From NCBI RefSeq assembly GCF_009738185.1, contig NZ_CP046509.1, positions 1,429,501 to 1,493,500 on the forward strand: 64,000 nt of DNA. Reading direction: 5' to 3'. This document shows, in pieces, positions 43,101-47,441 of this stretch (position 1 is the stretch's first letter; the number at the start of each line of letters is the position of its first letter). The position numbers were made by a program, and so were the translations under genes. The notes under the pieces are model-generated. The model was not told the DNA's origin. It searched no databases and saw only the letters and a program-made list of their open reading frames with translations. Source of the DNA: Erwinia sorbitola. GTDB lineage: Bacteria > Pseudomonadota > Gammaproteobacteria > Enterobacterales > Enterobacteriaceae.

Positions 43101-43114
43101 TCCATGTCGTATAA
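25193..43114 (+). CDS. Giant BapA-type adhesin with 55 Ig-like repeats (type I secreted)
   Basis: Predicted cell-surface adhesin of 5973 residues, related in plan to Salmonella BapA (biofilm-associated protein) and other large type I secreted adhesins. Residues 1-105 are a BapA-type prefix domain (VDIISRDDGK, QPSIVKIHG, GNDLILHMKDGTTVRYQQFF). It is followed by a hydrophobic Ala/Gly segment and a poly-Gly/Asp linker (about 138-178). Fifty-five Ig-like domains of about 100 residues follow (DNA about 25740-42354). Next come a Ser/Thr/Ala-rich low-complexity linker, one RTX-like GNDTI...GGAGTDTL stretch, and a C-terminal secretion module ending TLGDVLIQHNLQVHVV. The ATG at 25193 has GAGG upstream and matches the start of the second adhesin; an in-frame upstream start at 25097 is unlikely. 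Secretion is expected through the system encoded at 46-50.8 kb. Confidence 0.92.
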   Translation: MAQLNDGRVDIISRDDGKILSQANAGSSRSVLLNQPSIVKIHGTREMVGEYERQGNDLILHMKDGTTVRYQQFFFDDVDGDHSELVFDDGDKPAEHVLFPLTNEFADAQTAMVVTPQYESLGSLEPLLLADTGAGNGVITAAGLGALGLVGVGAAAFGGGGGGGGGGDDGDNDGGTTTPPATRPTLTIGAFAGDNTLTAAEKETSQLLSGSTTNVQAGQTVTIVLNGVTYTATVQANGSWSVSVPSGALEALANGSATITASVSNSAGQGASDSHSFTVQSSTIAVTSPVSGDGYLSAGEAEGPLTLSGSTVGVAAGTAVSVTLGGHSYSGITLADGSWTVTVPSADLQQLPQGSNLIVASITPVNGDRIENSTSVTVNVITTQPTVAIDLPFGDGVLSGQEAGQPQTITGRTGVSGPGQTVSIDFNNNTYTGTVNNDGSWSVTLPANAVTGQLDTTLPLKVNITDPAGNSGTSTIQVTVATQAPVVSNINYDSTLNASEVNQPLTVTGNSAGGKSVTVTLDGQSYTATVNENGSWSVNIPSSALQQLGQGEHDLTVTSTDKYGNVSAPATAELNVDTQPPVVTLSAVTGDNYVSPGELATLEINGTAPSGSIIRVTIGDRELSLTATANGNNEWSILLSPEDKAALADGSYPITVSVTDAAGNEGTAFGNVTLAVEPGSQPSISLNTFAGDNILQGAELAVNQELSGTTLNVQPGQALVVTFNGVEYPTTVLAGGLWHVIIPASALENLPDGQPVSYSVTVSNAAGIPAQPVTGSVDVINDPLAVTLAIAPVSDDNWINATEAQSAVTVSGSSQNLPLGTALTVTFNGKTYAATVDGDGNWSTQIPAADLAGVANGSYDLVVTDAGNTSITATLNVGLQADFPDNVIVNAAFGGDNILNGAEALSPQTITLTTGLALSDQNVSVELNGKSYTATFNSVNGTWSIIVPPQDLQDLPQGSNTLAVTVTDAAGNTLTHNASVSVDTVKPDLDVGPVAGDGIINRSEQGQPLALSGTAEANSTITVVLNGVTYRAGADGDGNWSVSIAPSTLQTLADGKYDISVTARDSGGNETTTQIPVTVDTSAPPVTVAPVSGDGYLNALEHNAPLAITGTTEPGSTVVVSVNNVNYTATVDANGNWSATVPASVVSGLADNTYTITATATDTIGNTGTSSQPLTVIAASGALPTVAVSAFAGDNILDGAEKGLSQLVTGTTTHVQAGQVVTVTLNGENYTGLVQSDGSWSVLVPASALYNLTNGTDNYLVSVSDVAGNPASTNGSFTVDNTFSAIAIGVISDDNMLNATEALQPLAIHGFSRFVAFGSRVTVSFNNKEYLTTTNSDGSWTVTVPPADLAGLRNGDLTVTASAVDVNGNTITVQHSLNSEVTPGFLPEVNTLFGDEYLNAAEAGSAQTISGSSGVEGAGQTVSVLIGGIVYTGTVDSQGNWSVSVPAATLQSLPQGSNTLTVTLGDGAGNSVKVDAGFTVDTAAPAVSLDEVATDNSINLAEQNEVQTISGSGGVGDRIFVTLNNVTYDTVVDGTGHWSIDLPVNALKALTTGSHDLQVTSIDAAQNSTTVVRTIDVDTTPPPVSVNPVSGGYINAAESHQPLTVSGTGEAGNLIRVELGTATITAVVGPDGSWSAVISGDALAAVTDGSYTLNVTATDPAGNTTTTSTPLEIDTGVPSVFIDNITANNSIDGAEQQVDQIIQGTATNVEPGQTLQITVNGQGATYTTTTTIQSGGGWQANLPASFLDGLANGSYTLTANVTDKAGNTGTTSKPFSVDDTQPAIAVSPISEDGYLNFNESQAAGGLDITLTTANIPGDSTVTFELGGKTYSAVMQQPGSWIVNIPRADVILLTNNTYTGVATVTGPDDQPVATNNASLIVHVTNLPEPTLNTPFADNVLDNTEASASQTLTGSTGESGNGQSVKVNIGGTDFDAVVNSSGAWTLTLTSDQLLALPGGSQTITVTATDVAGNSAASAPVAVNIATGLPPLTLEPIAVDGTINATEQQSPLVIEGTTAAGNTVVLTLDGKTYNAVVDSNGNWTATIPAADLALLDDGGYDLTVTATDPVGNKTVNTEAVVVDTAAPAYTLDPIGGDGIIDSVEAAQPLDISGTGTTGDSVSVTIGGTTLTTTVDGDGKWAVTVPVNTLGNLDQGQNPVSVVVTTPEGNTVTQNTAVIVNSAISDALLVNPVAGDDVVNALEAAAGLTITGSVPDGTTAVVVTFNNQSYTATVGSNGLWSANIPSSALAGLADTGYSLTVVATPQVGDSVTVTHPIVLDTTVPQFDIASISDGYLSAAEQGAPLGINGTGTTGDTVRVTLNNKVYLTTVDGDGNWTVNVPTGDLTALSNGNYSVSVVVKDPAGNTTTKTSQLTVDVNAPALTLDAVTGDNIINASEQQNGVAITGTGENGSSIVVTLNGKDYLTTVGVNGQWSVDVSSTDLAELTGSSYPISVTETDLAGNKSTQGSTLQVNTAQPTITINPFAGNDIVDGAEQHVSQKLTGTTTSVEEGQQITLTLNGVTYSGLVLASGAWSIDIPAAALEALSNGQQTYTVSVSNGANTLTEQNGSFEINNLLSGLAIDPIGGDGFINAQEAQQPLVISGTSANFNVGDPLTVTVGGVDFPVTVGASGEWTLTLQPGDITLADGPLVVSVSGNDAAGTPVTGTSSAEVHITNLPDVSVDAPFGDGFLNGQETGTAQTLTGTTGVNGDGQTVTVTLEGITYTGTVDGNGSWSVTIPSAALAALPQDSNSIQVVVNDAAGNPSALNVPFTVDTQAPAVTVAAISGDGMLNAGEQSDTLAITGTGEEGSSIAVTLNGVTYPSVLVTGGLWTVSIPSADLQNIADGSYQVSVTATDAAQNSTTVTSPLVVKAEAADLPTIAIDTFAGNNVIDGAEQQSNQLLSGTTTHVEQGQTVTVTIGTEAFYPVVQADGSWSVSIPSDTLTALQNGTSTIQVAVADAAGNPASSTLPITINNLASGISIDPISGGYLSADEAQQTLIVTGHTANVNPGTPLSVFINGQNFTVNVGSGGVWSVLVPASALAGLNDGKTIVTANTVDAAGNPVSSSSALNVVVHNVPQISIDTPFGDGALNASEAAQGQTLNGTSGVAGAGQTVSVTIGANSYTGTVDAGGNWSINLPADVLQALPQNSNSLAVTVTDAAGNSSSQTVNVTVDTAAPTITLNPIALDDVINATEAQSPVTISGGSTGAQDGQAVNVVFNGQNYSTTVDAQGNWTLAIPAAALNGIADGSYTLTATVTDAAGNPGTVSTNVSLSTASLQPTINTPFGDGYLSFDEAHDPNGQSITGTTGATGSGQTVVVTVGGVEYDITADINGNWTLSLPTAVLQDLGEGPLTITADATNAQGNSGSISSSATVDQIAPSLTLDKVAGDNVINGTEIKQTIAITGSTSAEEAGQQVTITFNGDQPVYTTIVQSDGTWRFDLPGSVTQNLSDDSYIVTATLTDKAGNQTTQTETVEVRAAAADLPLITINTVSGDDYLNTSELGQPLQLTGTTNANVADGQLVTITINGKTYTTGVEGQAWSIEIPAGDVANIQDGPQQVSVSVSDIYGNVANATHDFTVIARGDDLPSITINPVTSDDMVDYNESRNPNGVTITGSSQHIPAGETITVTVNQKEYTATVDANGNWTATIPQADAQNLPQNSNTITATGNDVAGNTANATDSFTVHSQPPLLEIDASLVSDGILSLADALTGLVLSGTTGPNLSVEIGIGTKLYSVVADENGEWSTAIPSADLLALVDGDLDISVSVKDAYGNTTTNIIDVNVDVHAVTELGLDTPFVDGLLNGAEAAAAQLITGTVENLPDGASLVVNVGTLTGLPVTLNGDGTWTATIPAGGLVAQGNGIIQVTVSTVDAVNPVSVSASAELVLTTTLNPVIATPFGDGLLDVAEAALGQTLTGTTGVIGAGQTITLTIDNQPFSATVDANGVWQATLTPQQLVDLGNNPNHVIKIVVGDEAGNTAENSLSFGAIVSGLPTVTIDPASLAGNGILTQNEVAAGITLTGAVTFSGAAANTHVIVNVNGTPIEATINGDGTWSLALPGSVLSTLPDGDWPVTVKVTDGVGNTGSADSSLIVAINELPAPTITTPFLDGLLNITEAGLDQVLSGTTKVTGAGQTVTVSIDGGADLVATVNANGDWSLNLSSAQLTALGGGEHTIKVTATDAYGNSALVDGSYDALLTLPLPTINNPFGTGLGITEAANTIVVTGTTGIPVVVGQDQSVQLKVDINGVIYNGVVQPNGDWSVTLPAGALNGLSNDTHQINVTVTDAAGNVATQELDFNAYLTLPQPTLSVPFDDGYFNIADLAGAVLSGTTGAVGAGQTVTVIFNGNIPVPAVVDANGNWTATITQGEIADFATTQGEHSIQVTVTDPGGNTNTLGETFIVDTVAPLISNLTFAGDNILDYAESLSTQTLSGTSSAADAGATVTLTIGARTLTGLVGTDGKWNINVGVTDLAALVAAGGAYTVSITDAAGNSNQATGNVTLNVNPTLDAYITLTAVNGDNIINATDPVTTTLSGALHNVPLTVGGVITITLNGTTLATIPVDELRLDNNFTSPALANSVFGQGSPNVVVTFTPDTGSAVSASSTLLVDTVAPTVNITQFAGDNILNVTEAAGSQTITGTASDIGSTVSVTLGTKTYTAVVQAGGTWTVNVPSADLQGLAQNVTSISATVKDAAGNTGSATLPVVVDTVAPLLDVDALLGNNVINLAQSAVTQVLTGRTDLADGQTVSVYLGNSSSALAQATVLGGAFSLALSPTAIGSLLQGGNVLTVRVQDEHGNQTSAAITVNKVFNSLLGLTVDSVFGDSGVAGYLNAAEAGLNQLITGTAVSAAGGLVSLTLLNGQILTANVGQDGKWSLLVPPAALATLNEGTNTLNLLVTDVAGNTAGAAASVNAIVANLPTVGALTNLFGTDNLINVLEAQAGQTIGGNLNAAVNSVVTVTLGAKSYTTTVQAGGAWSLNLPSADLLALASGGNVSLGVKVVDPAGNTASNTATIGVFTAQPVITLDTIFGDGVLNIADITNFASQLISGTVKNVAAGTVISLNIGGLVQAQATVDASGKFSTNLTLAQLQQLSGTSLTVTASVTDAAGNHAENTSGLQLSLTPPALTLNQPTLFGDGLLNAADALTTQLISGTTSAGSRVVVTVGNSTTPLVSATADANGLFSLALTPSILASLGDGSLSLKVTTTDPAGNTTNTALSATVGIHALPSVTLNPLFGDGVLSVAEALSSLGQVLSGHVNNVPTGTRVDIKLGALALQGSTDSSGNFNVTLTSAQLLALTTGSLTVSATVTDTVGNVASSSAGITIGVQVQPTVTVGTLFGDGILNAAELTTTQTISGTTTNAVAGSTVSFTVNGHLYSTTVGSNGSWSVSIAKSDLSALPDGTLTVTATLADPYGNTAQGSNSANVIAHITPTITIGTLFGNGALNAVEAQTAQTISGTTTNAEGSTIAVHIGTTTITTVVGADGSWSVSVPSAILKNLPDTTSSISADLVNGAGISGTVTVPVIVGTHTTPTVTLTSTAGFSDGYLNLAESGTAQTITGTSTNAAGGKVAVTIEGTTYNATIAANGSWSVTVPSAGLTSLADGVHNATIAVSDRAGNVASTNASFNAVTHNLPVIGVDPIASLLSVLLTGLTISGGTLRLPAGTTVNVTLTQSGQSQTSTGTVGTDGRYSAKFVGGLLSTLNLNSVVTVTAVDAAGNPASTVTTLLLGSLLPLGTASVMMAVASDESLAAASTDTSTSHTTTASTTEESSTTAAAHTATTADSTLVTGSDTSATDSVTTSAAVNTAAASETATAATDDGSYTIGGVTIALADGQTVHGESVTGSVGNDTITVNTMDFSHIDGGAGTDTLVLNGEHMVLDLTALGLKVEHVEIIDLGNSGNNSIKLDLNEALNITDKQTDDLLIKGTLGDQVTLANSDGGVWATTGQRTVDGNTFDVYHNSALSSDNTLGDVLIQHNLQVHVV
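25740..42354 (+). repeat. 55 tandem Ig-like coding repeats, about 300 bp each
   Basis: I counted 55 domains by the recurring pattern: an opening GD(G/N)-x-(L/I)-N-x-x-E, a middle V-T-(hydrophobic)-NG-x-x-Y-x-(A/T)-x-V, then NG(S/N)WS-V-x-(I/V)-P and a closing D-x-AGN. The mean spacing is about 302 bp. Repeats are diverged, not near-identical. Repeats 1-20 run in four cycles of five types. Repeats 24-31 run in two cycles of the first four types. The later ones (from about 37) are mostly of one type (TPFGDG/TLFGDG). Repeat 44 is irregular and repeat 55 has lost the opening acidic motif. The conserved acidic residues at domain junctions may bind calcium, as in other giant Ig-type adhesins (inference). 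Confidence 0.9.
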
Positions 43115-43127
43115 CGAAAAAATAACC

Positions 43128-43222
43128 CCTGTGCGGGTCGCATTCCCGCACAGGACGTCTAAAGTTAAGTAGAAGTGATAGATTGGTAGCAGAATACTCC
43201 AACAGCGGCTTCGGCCGCTGTT
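43128..43222. other. Two strong hairpins downstream of the giant adhesin gene
   Basis: The first hairpin (43128-43154) has perfect 10-base arms CCTGTGCGGG / CCCGCACAGG and a seven-base loop. The second (43201-43222) has nine-base arms AACAGCGGC / GCCGCTGTT closed by a UUCG tetraloop. Neither has a T-run after it on the plus strand, so they look more like mRNA 3'-end protecting or attenuating structures than classic terminators. Confidence 0.5.
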
Positions 43223-43561
43223 GTTCGTTCTGGTACTAAATAAGGCAATAAAGCAATTATAAAAGTAAGTGATGCACCAATAACAGCAAGATATAACGGG
43301 CATGGATCGGCGTAAATCCAGATTATGACCAGTAGTAAAGCGCTGATGACAGGTCTAACGTAGGCCGCGCCAGCGTTACTATAATAGCAATTTTAATTAT
43401 GTTTCCTTGTTATGGATCACATTGTGATCCGTTGTACACCGGGTGAAGCTCGGCGCTATTTTTGTAGCGCTGGCTGACGTCATGCGTGGAAAAAACTGCC
43501 TTCGGCGGTCGGTTTCTGCGCGGACTCTTACTCACTTTCCGGGTACACAAGGGGATACACC
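43223..43561. promoter_or_regulatory. Region upstream of the second adhesin, with perfect palindrome at 43414-43430
   Basis: No gene is seen. GGATCACA-T-TGTGATCC at 43414-43430 is a perfect 17-base palindrome and a possible operator. Its half-sites are in the reverse arrangement to a CRP site, so CRP is not implied. A further stem GGCGCTA...TAGCGCT lies near 43453-43475. An AT-rich stretch around 43378-43410 could hold a promoter for the second adhesin. Confidence 0.4.
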
Positions 43562-45988
43562 ATGACTCAGCCTGCATCTGGCTTCGTCGAAATACTTTCT
43601 CGCGACAGCGGGAAACTGCTGTCTCAAAGCCAGCCACATACATCTGATACCGTCATCCTTAGCCAGCCCTCAGTGGTAAAAATTCACGGTCTGCCTGCCT
43701 CAGTAGCTGACTATCAGCAGCAGGGCGACGATCTGATCCTGCATATGCGCGATGGCAGCACGGTACGCTATCAGCACTTCTTTACCGCCTCTGACGGCGA
43801 ACAGAGCGAACTGCTGTTTGATGACGGAGTGAATCCACCACAGCATGCGCTGTTCAGCAGCGGGCTGCAAACCACCGATGCCGCCACGCCGCTCACCCCG
43901 GCGTTCCAGGCGATGAGCAGCGCCGACCCGCTACTGACTGCGACAGCTGAAACAGAGAGCGGTGGCACCATGACCGCAATGGGGCTGGGGCTGCTCGGCC
44001 TTGCCGGGATTGGCGGCGGCGTTGCGCTTGCCAGCAATCACAGCGGCAGCGATGACAGCAGCAGCCAGAGCACCTCTGCCAGCGGCGGTGAAACGCCGGT
44101 GGTCACCGTACCGGATACCGGCACCAGCACCGACCCGGATAGCGGCACGGGCAGCGGAACCGGTAGCAGTACGCCTTCACTTACCGTTACGCCGCTAACT
44201 GGCGATGGTGTGATCAGTGCGGACGAGCGCCACAGCGATCAGACCTTTGGTGGTACCTCTGCCAATATTGCCCCTGGCAGCGCGCTAACCATCACGCTTA
44301 ACGCCCATACCTACAGCACGCAGGTTGCCAGCGATGGCAGCTGGAGCGTTACGCTGCCTGCCGCCGATCTGGAAGCGCTGCCCGATGGCAGTAATACCGT
44401 CAGTATCAGCTTCGCTAACGCCAGCGGCGGCACCTCCACCGCCAATAAAACCATCACCGTCGAGCCACTCAGCCCCATGGGCGAGCCACCGCACCCTACC
44501 ATCGACCTACCGTTTGGCGATGGTACCCTTAACTCTGCCGAACAGGCGGTACAGCAGACCCTCACCGGCACTACCGGTTCTACCGGTAGCGGGCAAAAAG
44601 TCGTGGTCACGCTGGGAGAAGAGAGCTACAACGCCACGGTGGATAACGACGGTAACTGGACGCTCAACCCCGATCCTTACACTCTCTATCAGATGGGGGA
44701 AGGTGAGCGCACGATTGAGGTCACCGCCACCGATGCATGGGGCCAGCAGGGCAGCACCAGCACTCCGGTGATTATTGACCTGACCGCGCCAAACATCTCC
44801 ATCGATGATGTCTCCGGCGACAACGTGATTGATGCCAGTGAAATTCATTCCGACATGCTGGTTGGCGGCAGCACCACGTTAAGCGAAGCGGGGCGCAACG
44901 TCGATCTGCTGTTTAACGGCGTCAGCTATCATACGCAGGTCAACAGCAGCGGTGACTGGCATCTGGCGATCCCGGCCAGCGCATTACAGGGGCTGGAAGA
45001 TAAAGCCTATCGTCTGGAAGCCAGCATCAGCGATGAAGCCGGTAACAGCAGTAAAACCACGCATACCGTCACCCTTGCCGCCTCGGCAGATACGCTACCT
45101 TCACTCTCGATTGATCCGATCTCCACCGATAACGCCGTCAGCTACCGCGAGGGGATCTACGGCCTTGAAATGTGGGGCACCTCCAGCCATCTGCCCGCCG
45201 GAACCGTGGTGACGCTGGATATCGCCGGAAAAACCTACACCGGTGGAGTAGGCAGCGACGGTATCTGGCAGGTGATGATTCATGACGATGAGCTGGCGGC
45301 GATTACTGACGGGAAATATACCTTCAATTTCAGCGCCACCGACCCGAACGGAAACAGCACCAGCGCCTCGCGCGATGTGCTGCTGCTGACGCACTACAGC
45401 AGCAAAATCGGTTACACCGTCGATGATATTACCCCGGCGGATGTCAGCGTGGTTGACGGCCAGGAGTATGTCACGATTAGCGGCACCTTCGCGGATACCT
45501 TCCCGATCAATCTGATCAGCATTAAGGTCGATGATTACCCCAACTACAGTGCCACCCTGACCAATGACGGCCACTGGAGCGTTACCGTGCCGCTTGCCGG
45601 CTCCAATATTCATGACGGACTCAATTTTATTATTTTCGGCACCTCGGATGGTGCGGGTAACTGGGTTGAACAGACCAATCAGATTCATGTTGACCTGGGC
45701 CAGGCGACGGACAGCAGCTCGCTGAATCTTGCCACGCTCGGGCTGAGTCAGCAGCAGGATGACGCGCTGGCGATTGCCAGCACGGCGGAGGATCACTCCA
45801 CGCTCACCGCGCTGGCACTGTCCGATGTTTCGCCCGTCACGCTCAGTACCACCGGGAGCGGCGTCTGGTCGCAGCCGGTTTCACGGGTGGAGAGCGGGCA
45901 GATCTCTGAGGTCTATCACGCCCCTCTGCAAGAAAGCACCCTGGCAGACGTGCTGACGCAACATCAATTGCAGCTACATAACGTTTAA
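43562..45988 (+). CDS. Short BapA-type protein with five Ig-like repeats
   Basis: 808-residue relative of the neighbouring giant adhesin. Residues 1-100 match its prefix domain almost position by position (VEILSRDSGK, QPSVVKIHG, GDDLILHMRDGSTVRYQHFF). A hydrophobic Gly-rich segment (TAMGLGLLGLAGIGGGVAL) and a Ser/Thr/Asp linker follow. There are five Ig-like domains (about residues 205-710), then a C-terminal module ending TLADVLTQHQLQLHNV that aligns with the giant's last residues, including GVW and EVYH/DVYH. The RTX-like stretch is missing. Repeats 2, 3 and 4 most resemble giant repeats 32, 33 and 35. It is probably exported by the same type I system. Its function is unknown: minor adhesin, matrix partner or secreted decoy are all possible. 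Confidence 0.85.
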   Translation: MTQPASGFVEILSRDSGKLLSQSQPHTSDTVILSQPSVVKIHGLPASVADYQQQGDDLILHMRDGSTVRYQHFFTASDGEQSELLFDDGVNPPQHALFSSGLQTTDAATPLTPAFQAMSSADPLLTATAETESGGTMTAMGLGLLGLAGIGGGVALASNHSGSDDSSSQSTSASGGETPVVTVPDTGTSTDPDSGTGSGTGSSTPSLTVTPLTGDGVISADERHSDQTFGGTSANIAPGSALTITLNAHTYSTQVASDGSWSVTLPAADLEALPDGSNTVSISFANASGGTSTANKTITVEPLSPMGEPPHPTIDLPFGDGTLNSAEQAVQQTLTGTTGSTGSGQKVVVTLGEESYNATVDNDGNWTLNPDPYTLYQMGEGERTIEVTATDAWGQQGSTSTPVIIDLTAPNISIDDVSGDNVIDASEIHSDMLVGGSTTLSEAGRNVDLLFNGVSYHTQVNSSGDWHLAIPASALQGLEDKAYRLEASISDEAGNSSKTTHTVTLAASADTLPSLSIDPISTDNAVSYREGIYGLEMWGTSSHLPAGTVVTLDIAGKTYTGGVGSDGIWQVMIHDDELAAITDGKYTFNFSATDPNGNSTSASRDVLLLTHYSSKIGYTVDDITPADVSVVDGQEYVTISGTFADTFPINLISIKVDDYPNYSATLTNDGHWSVTVPLAGSNIHDGLNFIIFGTSDGAGNWVEQTNQIHVDLGQATDSSSLNLATLGLSQQQDDALAIASTAEDHSTLTALALSDVSPVTLSTTGSGVWSQPVSRVESGQISEVYHAPLQESTLADVLTQHQLQLHNV

Positions 45989-46000
45989 TTGTGGGGCAGA

Positions 46001-46024
46001 AGAGGCGGCTGTTACGCCGCCTCT
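46001..46024 (+). other. Hairpin between second adhesin and secretion genes
   Basis: Perfect nine-base arms AGAGGCGGC / GCCGCCTCT with a six-base loop, 12 bases after the adhesin stop and 31 bases before the TolC-like gene. There is no T-run, so it may be a partial terminator or processing element that sets adhesin messages above secretion-gene messages (inference). Confidence 0.45.
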
Positions 46025-46055
46025 GGCCCTGAATTTCAGGAACACAGGTGTCTAC

Positions 46056-47405
46056 ATGAAGAATAGGGTGTTATTGCTGTGTCTCACCACTTGCCTGGCC
46101 GGGCAGATCGTACAGGCCGCGAAACAGGAACCTGTGGCCGAATTTAACTGGCGTGCGGCCCCTACGGAAGAGCAGATCGCCAGTCTCACTCTGCGTGATG
46201 CCATTCTTCGCGCCTTCGCCCGCAATCCGAAAATTTCCGAAGCCGCAGCACAAATCCGCGTCGGGGAAGCCGATCTGGATGCGGCAAAAAGTGCGTGGTA
46301 TCCGCAGGTGTCGCTGGCAGCCAGCGGCGGGCGCTCGCATCAGACCGACTCCGCAGGCAGCCTCAACAACAGCGGCTCTGGCGGTATCACCCTTAGCCAG
46401 CTGCTGTATGACTTTGGCCGTACCGGCGGGGCCATTGACGAGCAGCATAAACTCTCCGATGCCTACCGCTACGCGCTGTACGACACCATGACCACCGTGG
46501 CACAGGACACCCTACAGGCGTATCTGGCGGTAAAACGCTACCAGGCGCTGGTGGACGCTGCGCGCCTCAATATCAGCTCGTTGCAGCGGGTTCGGGACAT
46601 GGCAAAGCTGCGTGCCGATGCCGGGTTAAGTTCGCAGTCTGACGTACTCCAGGCGGAAACGCGTATCGCCGGCATGAATGCCAGTATGGAACAGTACCGT
46701 GCGCAGGCGCGTTCGGCGCGTGCGCAGCTGACGGTGCTGACCGGGGTGACCCCGGAGGATCTGCCGGAGCTGCCGCAGGCGCTGCTGAACCAGCAGGTGA
46801 CGCTGGATAAGATCGCCTATGAGAAAAGCGCCGCGGTACGCAGTGCGCAGGCCAAACAGGAGGCGGCGCTGGAGCGCGTACGCCAGGCCCAGTCCAACCA
46901 CTGGCCAACCATCAAAGTGCAGGCAGGCCGCACCCGCTACGAAAATGAAAGCCGCTCCTACTGGGACGACGAGCTGCAACTTCAGGTTGAGGCGCCGCTG
47001 TATCAGGGAGGGCTGGTCAACGCCAGAACCCGTGCCGCTGAGGGCGATCGCGAAGCTGCCGAAGCCGCTATTCAGCAGTCAAAGCTGCAAATTAATCAGA
47101 ATGCCTCCACCGCTTATGCCGACATGATCGGCGCACAGCAGCGTAAAGAGGCCGGGGAGCAGCAGTTGAGCAGCGCCGATCACACCCGCGAGGTGTATGC
47201 CGATGAATACAAACTGAATAAACGCAGCCTGAACGATCTCCTGAGCGTTGAGCAGGACGTTTTTCAGGCTGACAGCAGCCGTCTCACGGCGCTGTACGAC
47301 GGCTGGGATGCCACGGTTCGCTATGCCTCAGCGGTGGATAATCTGCTGGATATCTTAGGCATTGACCGGGAAAAAAATAGCGGACAAACGCTGCCGTCGC
47401 TGTAA
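46056..47405 (+). CDS. TolC-family outer-membrane channel of the adhesin type I secretion system
   Basis: Outer-membrane efflux/secretion protein of 449 residues, the counterpart of BapB/LapE/AggA proteins. A signal peptide is visible at MKNRVLLLCLTTCLAGQIVQA. Two half-repeats typical of TolC follow: LTLRDAILRAFARNPKISEAAAQIRVGEADL with WYPQVSLAASGG, and VRSAQAKQEAALERVRQAQSNHWPTIKVQAG. The GLSSQSDVLQAETR and LNKRSLNDLLSVEQDVFQ helices also fit the family. It is the first of three secretion genes; the ABC transporter starts 36 bases downstream. Outer-membrane partner of the transporter-adaptor pair. Confidence 0.92.
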   Translation: MKNRVLLLCLTTCLAGQIVQAAKQEPVAEFNWRAAPTEEQIASLTLRDAILRAFARNPKISEAAAQIRVGEADLDAAKSAWYPQVSLAASGGRSHQTDSAGSLNNSGSGGITLSQLLYDFGRTGGAIDEQHKLSDAYRYALYDTMTTVAQDTLQAYLAVKRYQALVDAARLNISSLQRVRDMAKLRADAGLSSQSDVLQAETRIAGMNASMEQYRAQARSARAQLTVLTGVTPEDLPELPQALLNQQVTLDKIAYEKSAAVRSAQAKQEAALERVRQAQSNHWPTIKVQAGRTRYENESRSYWDDELQLQVEAPLYQGGLVNARTRAAEGDREAAEAAIQQSKLQINQNASTAYADMIGAQQRKEAGEQQLSSADHTREVYADEYKLNKRSLNDLLSVEQDVFQADSSRLTALYDGWDATVRYASAVDNLLDILGIDREKNSGQTLPSL

Positions 47406-47441
47406 TGCGGCGCGCACACGACAACCAGATAGGGCAGTTTT

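Noticed and set aside
43414..43430. Palindrome considered as a CRP site
   Set aside because: CRP sites read TGTGA-N6-TCACA; this palindrome has the half-sites reversed with a one-base centre.
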